Shown: positions 1-8,372, counted from the stretch's first letter. The stretch is 64,000 nt of DNA from Ascidiimonas sp046199005 (GCA_046199005.1 CP176050.1:3472001-3536000); one strand, 5' to 3'. The notes: generated by a model not told the origin, from the letters alone. Made by a program: numbers and translations.

Positions 1-129
1 CTTGACCCAACAGGTCAGGGATGGGACGGTACCTTTAACGGTCAACCCCTACCCTCTTCTGATTATTGGTTCTTTGCTCGTTTAGATGATGGAAGACTTT
101 ATAAAGGGCATTTTGCATTGAAAAGGTAA
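1..129 (+). CDS. T9SS type B sorting domain protein, 3' end only
   Basis: Frame 1 is open from the window edge to a TAA at 127-129 and encodes the last 42 residues of a larger protein. The segment has the GWDGTFNG, PSSDYWF and DGRLYKGHF signatures and ends in LKR. This is the pattern of the gliding-motility-associated (CHU_C / type IX secretion type B) C-terminal sorting domain, which directs export through the Bacteroidetes T9SS and attachment at the cell surface. The body of the protein is outside the window, so its function cannot be told. It converges on the S24 repressor gene with only 3 bp between the stop codons. Confidence 0.85.
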   Translation, partial: LDPTGQGWDGTFNGQPLPSSDYWFFARLDDGRLYKGHFALKR

Positions 130-132
130 ACT

Positions 133-900
133 CTACTCTTTCAAATTTTGAATTTCTTTCTTGAGTGTCTCTACCGATTGTTGAAGCTGTGATAAGATCA
201 CTTCCTGAGAAGGATTGGAATCAATATCGAAACTAATCTTACTTTTTACTTCCCATAGTTCCTGGATATCATTTACTTCTACTGTAAACGGAGGGTAAAA
301 CTCATTCAAAGAAACCAATATCAATTTTGAAGGATCTTTGAGTTTTTGCACTTTTTTTACCACCACTGTATCTTTGGTCACTACAACGGCTATGGCGCCA
401 TTACCCACTTCATCAATAGAGTTGACCGCTTTGCCCAACACCCATTCTCCCGGCAAGAGCGAAGGCAACATACTATCACCTTCCACCTCAAACCCGCGAT
501 AGGTGGCGTTGCGAAATTGTGGCAGAGGGAGATTGAAGGCTGGTAAATTCTCGAACCAATCTACATCCTGAAGATTGCTTGGGTATCCCGCAGCCGCTTT
601 TACATTTACCATGATAAGATTTTCATCTCCTTCAGAAGTGGCACTTACTACCCTAGGAGAAACATTCTGTAAAGTCTGGATATACCGCTGATTGCTCTCT
701 CCGTATAGCCACATCGGATTCACCTTAAATTGTTTCAGAAGCTCCATGACCACCTTTCCAGAAATTTTACTTTTTCCCCTTTCAATATCGGCAGTAGAAT
801 TTTTAATTCCCAGAACTTCCGCAAAACCTTGTTGTGTAAATCCTTTTGCTTCTCTGATCTCTTTAAATCGCTTTACTTCTATGTGCAACTTATCATCCAT
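133..900 (-). CDS. S24 (LexA/CI-like) XRE-family repressor
   Basis: A 255-residue predicted autocleavable transcriptional repressor. Residues about 10-66 form an XRE-type helix-turn-helix domain. Residues about 95-220 form a LexA/CI-like S24 peptidase domain with an Ala104-Gly105 scissile-type bond in KAAAGYP, a GDSM motif holding the likely nucleophile Ser143, and a likely Lys182 general base in VVVKKV. The last ~25 residues are Gln/Leu/Lys-rich and may form a coiled coil. Family knowledge predicts RecA-filament-stimulated self-cleavage and derepression after DNA damage. It is divergent from the radical SAM/repair pair across 96 bp that hold two identical palindromes. Its own TTG-N19-TATATTTG promoter is overlapped by the nearer palindrome, so autorepression is inferred. 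The -7 element ends 4 nt before the ATG, suggesting a leaderless transcript. Confidence 0.85.
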   Translation of the reverse strand: MDDKLHIEVKRFKEIREAKGFTQQGFAEVLGIKNSTADIERGKSKISGKVVMELLKQFKVNPMWLYGESNQRYIQTLQNVSPRVVSATSEGDENLIMVNVKAAAGYPSNLQDVDWFENLPAFNLPLPQFRNATYRGFEVEGDSMLPSLLPGEWVLGKAVNSIDEVGNGAIAVVVTKDTVVVKKVQKLKDPSKLILVSLNEFYPPFTVEVNDIQELWEVKSKISFDIDSNPSQEVILSQLQQSVETLKKEIQNLKE

Positions 901-904
901 ACGA

Positions 905-934
905 CAAATATAAGCTATTTTGGAATATTTCCAA
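905..934 (-). promoter_or_regulatory. Promoter of the S24 repressor gene
   Basis: Read on the minus strand this is TTG (934-932), 19 bp, then TATATTTG (912-905), a full match to the Bacteroidetes TTG-N19-21-TAnnTTTG consensus. Only four bases separate it from the ATG at 900, so transcription would start at or next to the initiation codon. Operator 1 covers the -33 element and part of the spacer. Confidence 0.6.
920..934. promoter_or_regulatory. Operator 1, palindrome TTGGAA-TAT-TTCCAA
   Basis: A perfect inverted repeat with 6-bp arms and a 3-bp centre. Its core GGAATATTTCC recurs at 964-974, and the two centres are 42 bp apart, about four helical turns. Its position over the repressor promoter and next to an S24 repressor gene make it the best candidate binding site for that repressor. 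The assignment is inferred from position and symmetry. Confidence 0.65.
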
Positions 935-962
935 TTTTAACATTTGAAAATTTTTATTTATT

Positions 963-975
963 AGGAATATTTCCA
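963..975. promoter_or_regulatory. Operator 2, palindrome AGGAATATTTCCA
   Basis: The second exact copy of the GGAATATTTCC core. It directly precedes, and its flank touches, the TATTTTTG (976-983) -7-like element of the radical SAM operon, where a bound repressor would block initiation. A further TTGGAA half-site lies at 981-986. Confidence 0.65.
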
Positions 976-983
976 TATTTTTG
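976..983 (+). promoter_or_regulatory. -7 element of the radical SAM operon
   Basis: TATTTTTG matches TAnnTTTG and ends 13 bp before the ATG at 997. No good TTG -33 element is found 19-21 bp upstream, so basal activity may be low. Confidence 0.45.
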
Positions 984-996
984 GAAAAAATAAATA

Positions 997-2286
997 ATGA
1001 CAAGTTTTAACAGGATACGAGAAAAACTTACCATACTTGCAGATGCTGCAAAGTACGATGTTTCATGTGCCTCAAGTGGAAGTACTCGGAAAAATTCCAA
1101 GAAGGGGTTAGGCAATGCTTCTCAAATGGGAATTTGTCATTCGTATACAGAAGATGGCCGCTGTGTTTCTTTACTAAAGTTGTTATTGACCAATCATTGC
1201 ATTTTCGATTGTGCGTATTGTGTAACCCGTAAAAGCAATGATATTCAAAGAGCGGCTTTTAAAATTCAGGAGGTGGTAGATCTTACCATTAATTTCTACC
1301 GCAGAAATTACATTGAAGGCTTGTTTTTAAGCTCCGGAATTTTTAAAAGTCCGGATCACACTATGGAAAGACTTATTGCGGTAGCAAAAAAACTGAGATT
1401 AGAAGAAAATTTTAATGGCTATATTCATTTAAAATCAATTCCTGGAGCATCAGATGAGTTGATGCATGAAGCTGGATTATATGCAGATCGTCTCAGCGTG
1501 AATATTGAGATTCCAACCAAAAGTGGTCTTAAACTTTTAGCTCCTGATAAGAATCATACTGATTTCATTAATCCTATGAAAAAGGTTAAGAACGAAATCA
1601 TCCGGTACCAATCAGAAAGAAAGATCTTAAAAAGCACTCCTAAATATGCACCTGCAGGTCAAAGCACCCAAATGATCGTTGGGGCGACCGGAGAGACCGA
1701 TATGCAAGTAATGCTTGCCGCTGATCATTTTTATAAAAATTTCAAACTTAAACGGGTTTATTACTCGGGTTATGTTCCGATCAGTACTCAAAACAAATTA
1801 TTACCGCAACTGGGTGCTCCTGTTCCCATGCTTAGAGAAAATCGTTTGTACCAAACAGATTGGTTGTTGCGATTTTACGGATTCTCAATTACGGAGATTC
1901 TCAATCCGAATCATCCAAATCTGGATACAGAAATAGATCCCAAATTAAGTTGGGCATTACGCAATTTGCATTTATTTCCTATTGATATTAATACAGCTGA
2001 CAAAGAAATGATCGCCCGTATTCCGGGAATAGGAATGAATTCAGTTCACAAAATAATCCAAGCCCGGAGACATCAAAGACTTCATGTAGAACATCTTCGA
2101 AAGATTGGAATTGCCTGGAACAGAGCTCAGTATTTCCTGATCTGTCATGGTATGAATCATCTAAAAAAAGACTTAAGTGCCCTTCAAATCAAGTCATTGA
2201 TCCTTAAAAATTCTGCTACGAAATACAAAGTTACTTTCAATAATCAATTATCTCTGTTTAACCAGCCTGAAACTATTTCGGCCTAA
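997..2286 (+). CDS. Radical SAM putative DNA modification/repair protein (TIGR03916-like)
   Basis: A 429-residue radical SAM protein. The 4Fe-4S-binding CxxxCxxC motif is at Cys68/Cys72/Cys75 in NHCIFDCAYC, and three more cysteines precede it (24, 47, 56). A helix-hairpin-helix region at about 331-372 (INTADKEMIARIPGIG) points to DNA contact. Near the C terminus, residues 417-421 read QLSLF, which matches the bacterial sliding-clamp-binding pentapeptide. Overall it fits the family annotated as putative DNA modification/repair radical SAM proteins, usually paired with the next gene or with a uracil-DNA-glycosylase fusion of it. The reaction is unknown. It is followed after 11 bp by its partner and is probably controlled by the divergent S24 repressor. 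Confidence 0.85.
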   Translation: MTSFNRIREKLTILADAAKYDVSCASSGSTRKNSKKGLGNASQMGICHSYTEDGRCVSLLKLLLTNHCIFDCAYCVTRKSNDIQRAAFKIQEVVDLTINFYRRNYIEGLFLSSGIFKSPDHTMERLIAVAKKLRLEENFNGYIHLKSIPGASDELMHEAGLYADRLSVNIEIPTKSGLKLLAPDKNHTDFINPMKKVKNEIIRYQSERKILKSTPKYAPAGQSTQMIVGATGETDMQVMLAADHFYKNFKLKRVYYSGYVPISTQNKLLPQLGAPVPMLRENRLYQTDWLLRFYGFSITEILNPNHPNLDTEIDPKLSWALRNLHLFPIDINTADKEMIARIPGIGMNSVHKIIQARRHQRLHVEHLRKIGIAWNRAQYFLICHGMNHLKKDLSALQIKSLILKNSATKYKVTFNNQLSLFNQPETISA

Positions 2287-2297
2287 AAATTATAAAA

Positions 2298-3095
2298 ATG
2301 AAAACAATACTAATTTATGACGGCACGTTTGATGGGTTTTTAACCGCAGTATATCAGGTATTTGAAGAAAAACTAGACTGCGTTCAGATTTTAAAACCAA
2401 AGCATTATGAACCGGATATGTTTTCGACTTCTTATGACGTGATCACCGATACAAAAAAATCAAAACGGGTATGGAAAAGTCTTATAGTTAAAGCGACCAA
2501 AAACGGAGCTCATGAATTTCATAAAACTTTTTTAAGTGAAATAAAGGGTGTGGAAGCTTTGCTACTTAGGTACATTATTTACGTTTATTCTACAGAAACA
2601 TTCAGTCATAATAATTACAGTAATAACGATGTGTTACGCGTTTCACAGGTTGCGAGAATGGTGGGGAGAGAAAAGCACAGAATGGAAGCCTTTGTACGTT
2701 TTAAACTTACCAAAGATGGCATCTACTTTGCTTCGATAGAGCCAGACTTTAATGTTTTACCGTTAATTGCAAGACATTTCAAGGAAAGATACGCAGATCA
2801 ACGCTGGATTATCTATGACTTCAAACGAAATTATGGTCTGTATTACGATCTTGAAACGGTAGAACGAATTACGTTTGAACAGAAGTTACATGCTGAAAAG
2901 GTTTCAAATGACGCTTCTTTATTTGACGAGGCTGAAAATGCTTATCAGGATCTTTGGCTTAACTATTTTGAAAGCACCAATATTAAGTCTCGAAAGAACA
3001 TGAAACTTCACTTGAGACATATCCCAAGAAGATACTGGAAATACCTAAGTGAGAAACGCAATGGGGAAGCCTTATCTTCAAAAGGAATTAATTGA
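2298..3095 (+). CDS. TIGR03915/DUF4130-type putative DNA repair protein
   Basis: A 265-residue protein of the family described as probable DNA metabolism/repair proteins. It begins with the characteristic YDGTFDGFLTAVYQ segment and ends with the HIPRRYWKYLSE-type motif. In other bacteria this domain is often fused to a uracil-DNA glycosylase domain; here it stands alone. It lies 11 bp after the radical SAM gene on the same strand, so the two are probably co-transcribed and co-regulated. Its last 8 bp overlap the 3' end of the convergent cystathionine beta-synthase-type gene. Its biochemical activity is not established. Confidence 0.8.
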   Translation: MKTILIYDGTFDGFLTAVYQVFEEKLDCVQILKPKHYEPDMFSTSYDVITDTKKSKRVWKSLIVKATKNGAHEFHKTFLSEIKGVEALLLRYIIYVYSTETFSHNNYSNNDVLRVSQVARMVGREKHRMEAFVRFKLTKDGIYFASIEPDFNVLPLIARHFKERYADQRWIIYDFKRNYGLYYDLETVERITFEQKLHAEKVSNDASLFDEAENAYQDLWLNYFESTNIKSRKNMKLHLRHIPRRYWKYLSEKRNGEALSSKGIN

Positions 3096-4449
3096 TAGCA
3101 CTTATAATGTCATGTTTCGTTACAATATGGTACTTATGATCTCCCATGTCAACTAAAACCGCCTGATTGTCTTTATTGATCAATCGGGATACCTTATCAA
3201 TTGAGTCCGTTTTTGAAACTATTGGAAAAGGCGCTGTCATGATCTCTTTTATAGGCTTTTCTGCAATATTCTTATCGTCAAAGTACGCCCTGAACAAAGC
3301 AGTTTCATCTAAAGATCCTACAAAACCATTAGTGTCCTTCACCGGTATTTGAGATATTTTATACTTTTTAAGTCTTTCGATGGCATGAGACACTAACTCT
3401 TCCGTCATTACCGTGACCAAAGGCTTATCTAGATGATCTCTAACAAGGTCTTCTGCAGTGGTCACTTCACTTTCAAGAAAACCTCGTTCCCGCATCCAGT
3501 CATCATTAAACATTTTGCCTACATACCGGCTTCCAGAATCATGAAATAATACGACAATAACATCTTCCGGCTTAAATTTATCCTTTAGTTGCAGTACTGC
3601 TTTGATCGCAGCACCTGCAGAGTTGCCTACAAAAATACCTTCTTCTTTTGCTAGTTTCCTCGTGAACACGGCCGCATCCTTATCGGTAACCTTTGTAAAT
3701 CCATCAATAATACTAAAGTCAACGTTTTTGGGTAAAATATCTTCACCAATACCTTCGGTTATATAAGGGTAGATCTCATTCTCATCAAACACTCCAGTCT
3801 CATGATATTTCTTAAACACAGAACCATAGGTGTCTACACCCCAGACTTTTACATCTGGATTCTGCTCTTTTAAATACTTGCCAACGCCTGAAATGGTTCC
3901 TCCGGTTCCCACTCCTACTATAAAATGAGTGATCTTCCCGTCGGTCTGTTTCCAGATCTCAGGACCGGTTTGTTCGTAATGTGCAACCGCATTTGAAGGA
4001 TTGTCATATTGATTAACATACCAGGAGTTGGGTGTTTCTTCTGCGAGTCTTTTGGATACAGAGTAATACGATCGGGGATCTTCCGGTTCTACGTTGGTAG
4101 GACAAACAATCACTTCTGCACCTACTGCTCGCAAAATATCCATTTTTTCTTTGGATTGTTTGTCAGATATCACACAAACAAGCTTGTATCCTTTTACTAT
4201 GGCTCCCAGTGCAAGACCCATTCCTGTATTCCCAGAAGTACCTTCTATGATAGTTCCACCTGGTTTTAAGCGTCCGTCCGCCTCAGCGTCCTCGATCATT
4301 TTGACCGCCATTCTATCTTTTACTGAATTTCCGGGATTGAAGGTCTCAACCTTAGCCAAAACCGTAGCTGGCACTTCCTTCGTTAGTTTATTAATTTTAA
4401 CCAAAGGGGTGTTCCCGATAGTTTCTAAAATATGTTTTGCGTACTCCAT
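3088..4449 (-). CDS. Cystathionine beta-synthase-type PLP enzyme with CBS pair
   Basis: A 453-residue fold-type II PLP enzyme. NPGNSVKDR carries the PLP lysine Lys44, EGTSGNTG is the substrate/PLP asparagine loop, and GVGTGGTISG is the phosphate-binding loop. After about residue 335 there are two CBS domains (VTVMTEELVSHAIERL and PFPIVSKTDSID regions), giving the architecture of cystathionine beta-synthase rather than a bare cysteine synthase. It should condense serine (or an activated serine) with homocysteine or sulfide in transsulfuration or cysteine synthesis; which one cannot be decided from sequence. It stands alone, with a TACCTTTG -7 element 18 bp upstream. Confidence 0.88.
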   Translation of the reverse strand: MEYAKHILETIGNTPLVKINKLTKEVPATVLAKVETFNPGNSVKDRMAVKMIEDAEADGRLKPGGTIIEGTSGNTGMGLALGAIVKGYKLVCVISDKQSKEKMDILRAVGAEVIVCPTNVEPEDPRSYYSVSKRLAEETPNSWYVNQYDNPSNAVAHYEQTGPEIWKQTDGKITHFIVGVGTGGTISGVGKYLKEQNPDVKVWGVDTYGSVFKKYHETGVFDENEIYPYITEGIGEDILPKNVDFSIIDGFTKVTDKDAAVFTRKLAKEEGIFVGNSAGAAIKAVLQLKDKFKPEDVIVVLFHDSGSRYVGKMFNDDWMRERGFLESEVTTAEDLVRDHLDKPLVTVMTEELVSHAIERLKKYKISQIPVKDTNGFVGSLDETALFRAYFDDKNIAEKPIKEIMTAPFPIVSKTDSIDKVSRLINKDNQAVLVDMGDHKYHIVTKHDIISAIN

Positions 4450-4467
4450 TTCCGACCTTTAAGGCTG

Positions 4468-4498
4468 CAAAGGTAAGGCATAATTTAATCTTGGCGAA
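4468..4498 (-). promoter_or_regulatory. Promoter of the CBS-type gene
   Basis: On the minus strand TACCTTTG (4475-4468), followed by CAGCC, is a perfect TAnnTTTG element. A weak -33 match TTCG (4498-4495) lies 19 bp upstream. The predicted leader is about 12 nt. Confidence 0.5.
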
Positions 4499-4545
4499 CG
4501 GGAACGAGATATTTTAACGCCAGAATTGGATCGGAGAATGAGGTC

Positions 4546-5781
4546 TTATTCAAAGCGAATAGCCTTGACCGGAGTGATTCTCGTGATAATATAAGAGGGG
4601 ATTAAAAGCATGGTTAAACACAGTATCAATGTGCCTACGTTCAGCAACAAAATATGAGTCACGTCCAGATATACGGGTGCTTTATCTACATAATAGGTAG
4701 CAGGATCCAGTTTTATAAAACCTCCATATTTTTGAGCCAAAAGAACGCCTATCCCAATAACATTCCCCCAAAACATGCCAATAATAATTAAATAGCCAGC
4801 ATTGTATAGGAATATTTTACGAATACTCCAATTCACCGTTCCCAGTGCCTTCAAGATACCTACCATTTGCGTACGTTCAAGTATCAGTACTAACAAAGCA
4901 GTAATCATATTAATCCCTCCAACAAGAATCATAATGCCAATGATGATCGCAATATTAAAATCAAACAACCGAATCCATTCAAAAATATAATCGTACTTGT
5001 CTACGATAGATTTAGAATCTAATGTGGAAAGTGTTTTGCCATAGATTTGATTTCCTATCTCCCGAATTTTTGAAAAATCATCGACGAACAATTCAAAACC
5101 ACCTACCTCATCTTTATCCCATTTGTTCATTCGCTGAATATGACGTATATCAACAAAAATATAAGTGGCATCAAATTCTTCAAAGTCGCTGTCATAAATA
5201 CCGGTAATTTTAAACTTGCGTTGATTAGGGATCTTACCTCCATCTTCCTTTAGAAAAAAAGAGAAAAAATCATCTCCAAGTTTCAGGTTTAATCGTTTCG
5301 CTAAATAATCAGAAATCAAAACTTCTGTATTAAGATCTCCAGAGTAATCTGGCAGCCTGCCTTCCACCAAATAAGCTTCAAACAAATCCCATTTATAATC
5401 GTCTCCTACCCCCTTAGCAATGATTCCTTCAAATGTTTCTTCTGTTCTTATTATACCTCCTTTAGAAGCAACAGCCTGAATATGATTCACGCCTTCAACA
5501 AGATTAAAATCTGGATAGAACTCCTGATTTTTAGAAACAGGGTTGACAGATACTTCAGAATAATTAGAATCGAAATTATAAATCTGAATGTGCCCGTTAA
5601 AAGCAGATACCTTCTCCCGGATTTTCACCTGTAAACCAACACCGGTCGCTACCGCGATTAGCATCATGATCATACCCAATGCTATAGCAATAATCGCTAT
5701 TTTAATTATTGGCCCCGAAACACTACTTTTATACTGTTTGTTGCCAATAATGCGTTTTGCTATAAAGAGTTCGAAATTCAA
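4546..5781 (-). CDS. FtsX/LolC-E-family ABC transporter permease
   Basis: A 411-residue membrane protein. There is an N-terminal transmembrane helix (about 20-47), a ~220-residue periplasmic MacB-PCD-like domain, then three C-terminal helices forming the FtsX domain (about 275-300, 325-345, 370-395), ending in the conserved TRITPVKAIRFE tail. Length and layout fit LolC/LolE permeases, which extract lipoproteins from the inner membrane with a LolD ATPase; no ATPase gene is adjacent. The start is a TTG at 5781: an in-frame stop lies at 5794-5796 and no upstream ATG exists in frame. The start abuts the divergent muramidase gene, so each promoter must sit inside the other gene. Confidence 0.82.
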   Translation of the reverse strand: MNFELFIAKRIIGNKQYKSSVSGPIIKIAIIAIALGMIMMLIAVATGVGLQVKIREKVSAFNGHIQIYNFDSNYSEVSVNPVSKNQEFYPDFNLVEGVNHIQAVASKGGIIRTEETFEGIIAKGVGDDYKWDLFEAYLVEGRLPDYSGDLNTEVLISDYLAKRLNLKLGDDFFSFFLKEDGGKIPNQRKFKITGIYDSDFEEFDATYIFVDIRHIQRMNKWDKDEVGGFELFVDDFSKIREIGNQIYGKTLSTLDSKSIVDKYDYIFEWIRLFDFNIAIIIGIMILVGGINMITALLVLILERTQMVGILKALGTVNWSIRKIFLYNAGYLIIIGMFWGNVIGIGVLLAQKYGGFIKLDPATYYVDKAPVYLDVTHILLLNVGTLILCLTMLLIPSYIITRITPVKAIRFE

Positions 5782-5795
5782 TGACAGATACGTTT

Positions 5796-7106
5796 ATGAA
5801 AATCAAAAATACGTTTTTTTTATGGTTATGCCTCTGCTGTATTTCTTGTTTAAAAAGCCAGCAGGTCACTCCTACATCCATCTCTAATGAGGAAGAAAAA
5901 CCAGTTACCATAGACGACGTGAACACGCTAAATTATGCCAATCAAAATGTAACCGTTGGTGCAAATCGCACATCAAAGTACCTACCATTGCTCAGGAATA
6001 AAAACGTGGCACTTGTAGCCAATCAAACCTCTGTGATATATAAAACTAAAACAATCAAGAGTTCCACCTTAAGCTCATCTGAGAAACATCTTAAAGTTTA
6101 TACGGAAGATTTTGTGCATCTGGTAGATTCATTGCTAAAGCTACAAATAAATCTCAAAAAAGTATTTGCTCCCGAACATGGTTTCCGAGGTACTTCAGAC
6201 GCCGGGGAAACGGTGGCAGACGGTATTGACAAAAAAACCAAACTTCCTATAATTTCACTTTACGGAAAAAATAAAAAGCCATCCAGGGATCAGTTGAAAG
6301 GACTTGATGTTGTAATTTTCGATATTCAGGATGTAGGAGTTCGATTTTACACTTACATTTCTACCTTGCATTATGTAATGGAGGCTTGTGCTGAGAATAA
6401 TCTCCCTCTACTCATTTTAGACAGACCAAATCCGAATGGTTTTTATATAGATGGTCCGACACTGGAGCCGGAAAACAGCAGCTTTCTCGGGATGCATCCT
6501 ATACCTTTGGTTCATGGCATGACCATAGGGGAATATGCAAAAATGATCAATGGAGAAAAATGGCTTGCAAACGGAATTACCTGTGATCTTACTGTTATCA
6601 CCTGTTTGGATTACGACCGTGCTCACTCCTATCACTTACCCATAAGACCCTCTCCGAACTTGCCAAATGACAAAGCGATAAACCTATATCCCAGCCTAGG
6701 TCTTTTTGAAGGTACAAATGTCAATGCCGGAAGAGGAACTGAACATCAGTTTCAACGATTTGGAGCACCCTTTCTCGATTCCTACGTCTATAAATTTTCG
6801 TATACTCCAATGTCTAATAAAGGAGCTAAAGATCCTAAACATAACGGAATACTTTGTCACGGTAAAGATCTGGCAGAAACCCCGTTTTTAAAAAATATTG
6901 AACTCCGTTGGCTTATAAACGCTTATAATAACAGTCTTGACAAAGATCTTTTCTTCAATAAGAGATCATTCACCCTGCACTCGGGAACTTCGAAGCTTCA
7001 GGAACAGATTGAAAAAGGCGTAGACGTGCAAACCATTGTAGACAGTTGGGCTTCTGGACTCGAAAGGTTTAAAGCTATCAGGGCCCGTTACCTTTTATAT
7101 CAGTAA
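5796..7106 (+). CDS. DUF1343 lipoprotein, NamZ-like exo-beta-N-acetylmuramidase
   Basis: From the ATG at 5796 this encodes 436 residues (an in-frame ATG at 5781 would add five). The N terminus MKIKNTFFLWLCLCC is a short hydrophobic signal with cysteines typical of a lipoprotein. The family signatures PEHGFRGTSDAGE, DIQDVGVRFYTYISTL, LDRPNPNG and GRGTEHQFQRFGAPF mark DUF1343, whose Bacillus member NamZ removes MurNAc from the non-reducing ends of peptidoglycan fragments (GH171). A role in cell-wall turnover in the periplasm is inferred from the family. It is divergent from the FtsX-like permease with about 15 bp between starts, and its stop is 1 bp from the convergent YkgJ-type gene. Confidence 0.85.
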   Translation: MKIKNTFFLWLCLCCISCLKSQQVTPTSISNEEEKPVTIDDVNTLNYANQNVTVGANRTSKYLPLLRNKNVALVANQTSVIYKTKTIKSSTLSSSEKHLKVYTEDFVHLVDSLLKLQINLKKVFAPEHGFRGTSDAGETVADGIDKKTKLPIISLYGKNKKPSRDQLKGLDVVIFDIQDVGVRFYTYISTLHYVMEACAENNLPLLILDRPNPNGFYIDGPTLEPENSSFLGMHPIPLVHGMTIGEYAKMINGEKWLANGITCDLTVITCLDYDRAHSYHLPIRPSPNLPNDKAINLYPSLGLFEGTNVNAGRGTEHQFQRFGAPFLDSYVYKFSYTPMSNKGAKDPKHNGILCHGKDLAETPFLKNIELRWLINAYNNSLDKDLFFNKRSFTLHSGTSKLQEQIEKGVDVQTIVDSWASGLERFKAIRARYLLYQ

Positions 7107-7107
7107 A

Positions 7108-7605
7108 TCATTTTAGGGGGATTGCTTCCATCATTTTTTCCACAATCTGATATGCTGCTGGGCAAATTGCGGTATTGTTCAACGTAAGTTTACTTATCTG
7201 ATGAAACTTTTTTCTATCGGTATGCGGGAATTCTCTACAGGCTTTGGGTCGTACATCATAGATCATACAATAATTATCCGAAGCCAAAAATGTACATGGT
7301 ACCTGTTCTAATACCATATCTCCTTCTTCGTCTTCCCTCAGGTATTTTTCGATGAACACACCTGGTTTTAATTTTAAATATTTTGCGATTCTTTCTATAT
7401 CGGCAGCAGTAAATAAAGGTCCCGTAGTTTTGCAACAGTTAGCACAGGAAAGACAATCTATTTCTTCAAAGGTTTCGTGGTGAAGTTCACGCATCACAGC
7501 GTCCAGTGATTTTGGTGGTTTTTTACGCAGTTTTGCAAAATATTTCTTATGTTCCTTATGCTTATCTTTGGCCAGCGAAGGTAATTTATCTAAAATCTCA
7601 TCCAC
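7108..7605 (-). CDS. YkgJ-family cysteine-cluster protein
   Basis: A 165-residue protein with the zinc/iron-chelating cysteine-cluster signature. Cys51, Cys54, Cys57 and Cys58 occur in CLSCANCC, and later cysteines in CTFLASDNYCMIYDVRP and KACREFPH complete the site. The N-terminal 40 residues are highly basic. The family binds a metal or Fe-S cluster, but no reaction is established for this group. It is divergent from the methyltransferase gene with 50 bp between start codons. Confidence 0.8.
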   Translation of the reverse strand: MDEILDKLPSLAKDKHKEHKKYFAKLRKKPPKSLDAVMRELHHETFEEIDCLSCANCCKTTGPLFTAADIERIAKYLKLKPGVFIEKYLREDEEGDMVLEQVPCTFLASDNYCMIYDVRPKACREFPHTDRKKFHQISKLTLNNTAICPAAYQIVEKMMEAIPLK

Positions 7606-7655
7606 ACTTAAAGTCTCTTGTATTACTTAAAGACAAACTTACTAATTATCAATCA

Positions 7656-8372
7656 ATGAAAGATCTTTTAGGAAAGGCATTACTCGCTTACTATCATGAC
7701 AACAGCGTTGAAAACCCGATCACCGAAACTTCTATTTCAGAAGCTGAAGAACTTCCTCTTTCGCATTTCTTCAGAGATAACAACCAAATGTCTGCTCTTG
7801 AAAAAAAAGCGCTGGAACTTGCTGTTGGTAGTATTCTGGATGTGGGTGCAGGTGCAGGTAGCCATTCCTTGTATCTTCAAGAGCAAAGAGCAATGAATGT
7901 GACATCTATAGATATTTCTGAAGGCGCTTGCGAAGTTTGCAGATTGAGAGGACTCAAAAAGGTCTATCAAAAAGATCTGTTTTCTTTTTCAGACCAAAAG
8001 TTTGATACCTTATTACTTCTCATGAATGGCACTGGAATTTGCGGAACCTATGCCAATCTTCCTTTTTTTCTAGCAAAGCTCAAAGAATTACTCAATGAAA
8101 ACGGACAAGTTCTGATAGACTCATCAGATCTTATTTATATGTTTGATGAAGACGATGATGGCGGACGATGGATTCCTACCACTACTGATTATTACGGAGA
8201 GCTGACCTATCAATTATATTTTAAAGGACAAACCGAAGAGACCTTTAAATGGCTTTACCTCGATTTCAATACATTACAAATGGCTTGTTTAGCACAGGAT
8301 TTAAGTTGCGAGTTGGTCTTTGAAGGTGATCACTACGATTATCTGGCCAGGATTACATTGAAAAGCAGGTGA
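7656..8372 (+). CDS. Class I SAM-dependent methyltransferase
   Basis: A 238-residue methyltransferase. Motif I is ILDVGAGAGSHSLYLQ, followed by an acidic residue at the end of strand 2 (SIDIS) and a motif IV-like LLLLMNGTGICG. The reading frame is open back to 7506, but that would overlap the divergent gene; the ATG at 7656 (MKDLLGKALLAYYHD) gives a natural start. The substrate is unknown. The segment between motifs I and IV contains CEVCRLRGL, also seen in uncharacterised flavobacterial methyltransferases. Confidence 0.8.
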   Translation: MKDLLGKALLAYYHDNSVENPITETSISEAEELPLSHFFRDNNQMSALEKKALELAVGSILDVGAGAGSHSLYLQEQRAMNVTSIDISEGACEVCRLRGLKKVYQKDLFSFSDQKFDTLLLLMNGTGICGTYANLPFFLAKLKELLNENGQVLIDSSDLIYMFDEDDDGGRWIPTTTDYYGELTYQLYFKGQTEETFKWLYLDFNTLQMACLAQDLSCELVFEGDHYDYLARITLKSR

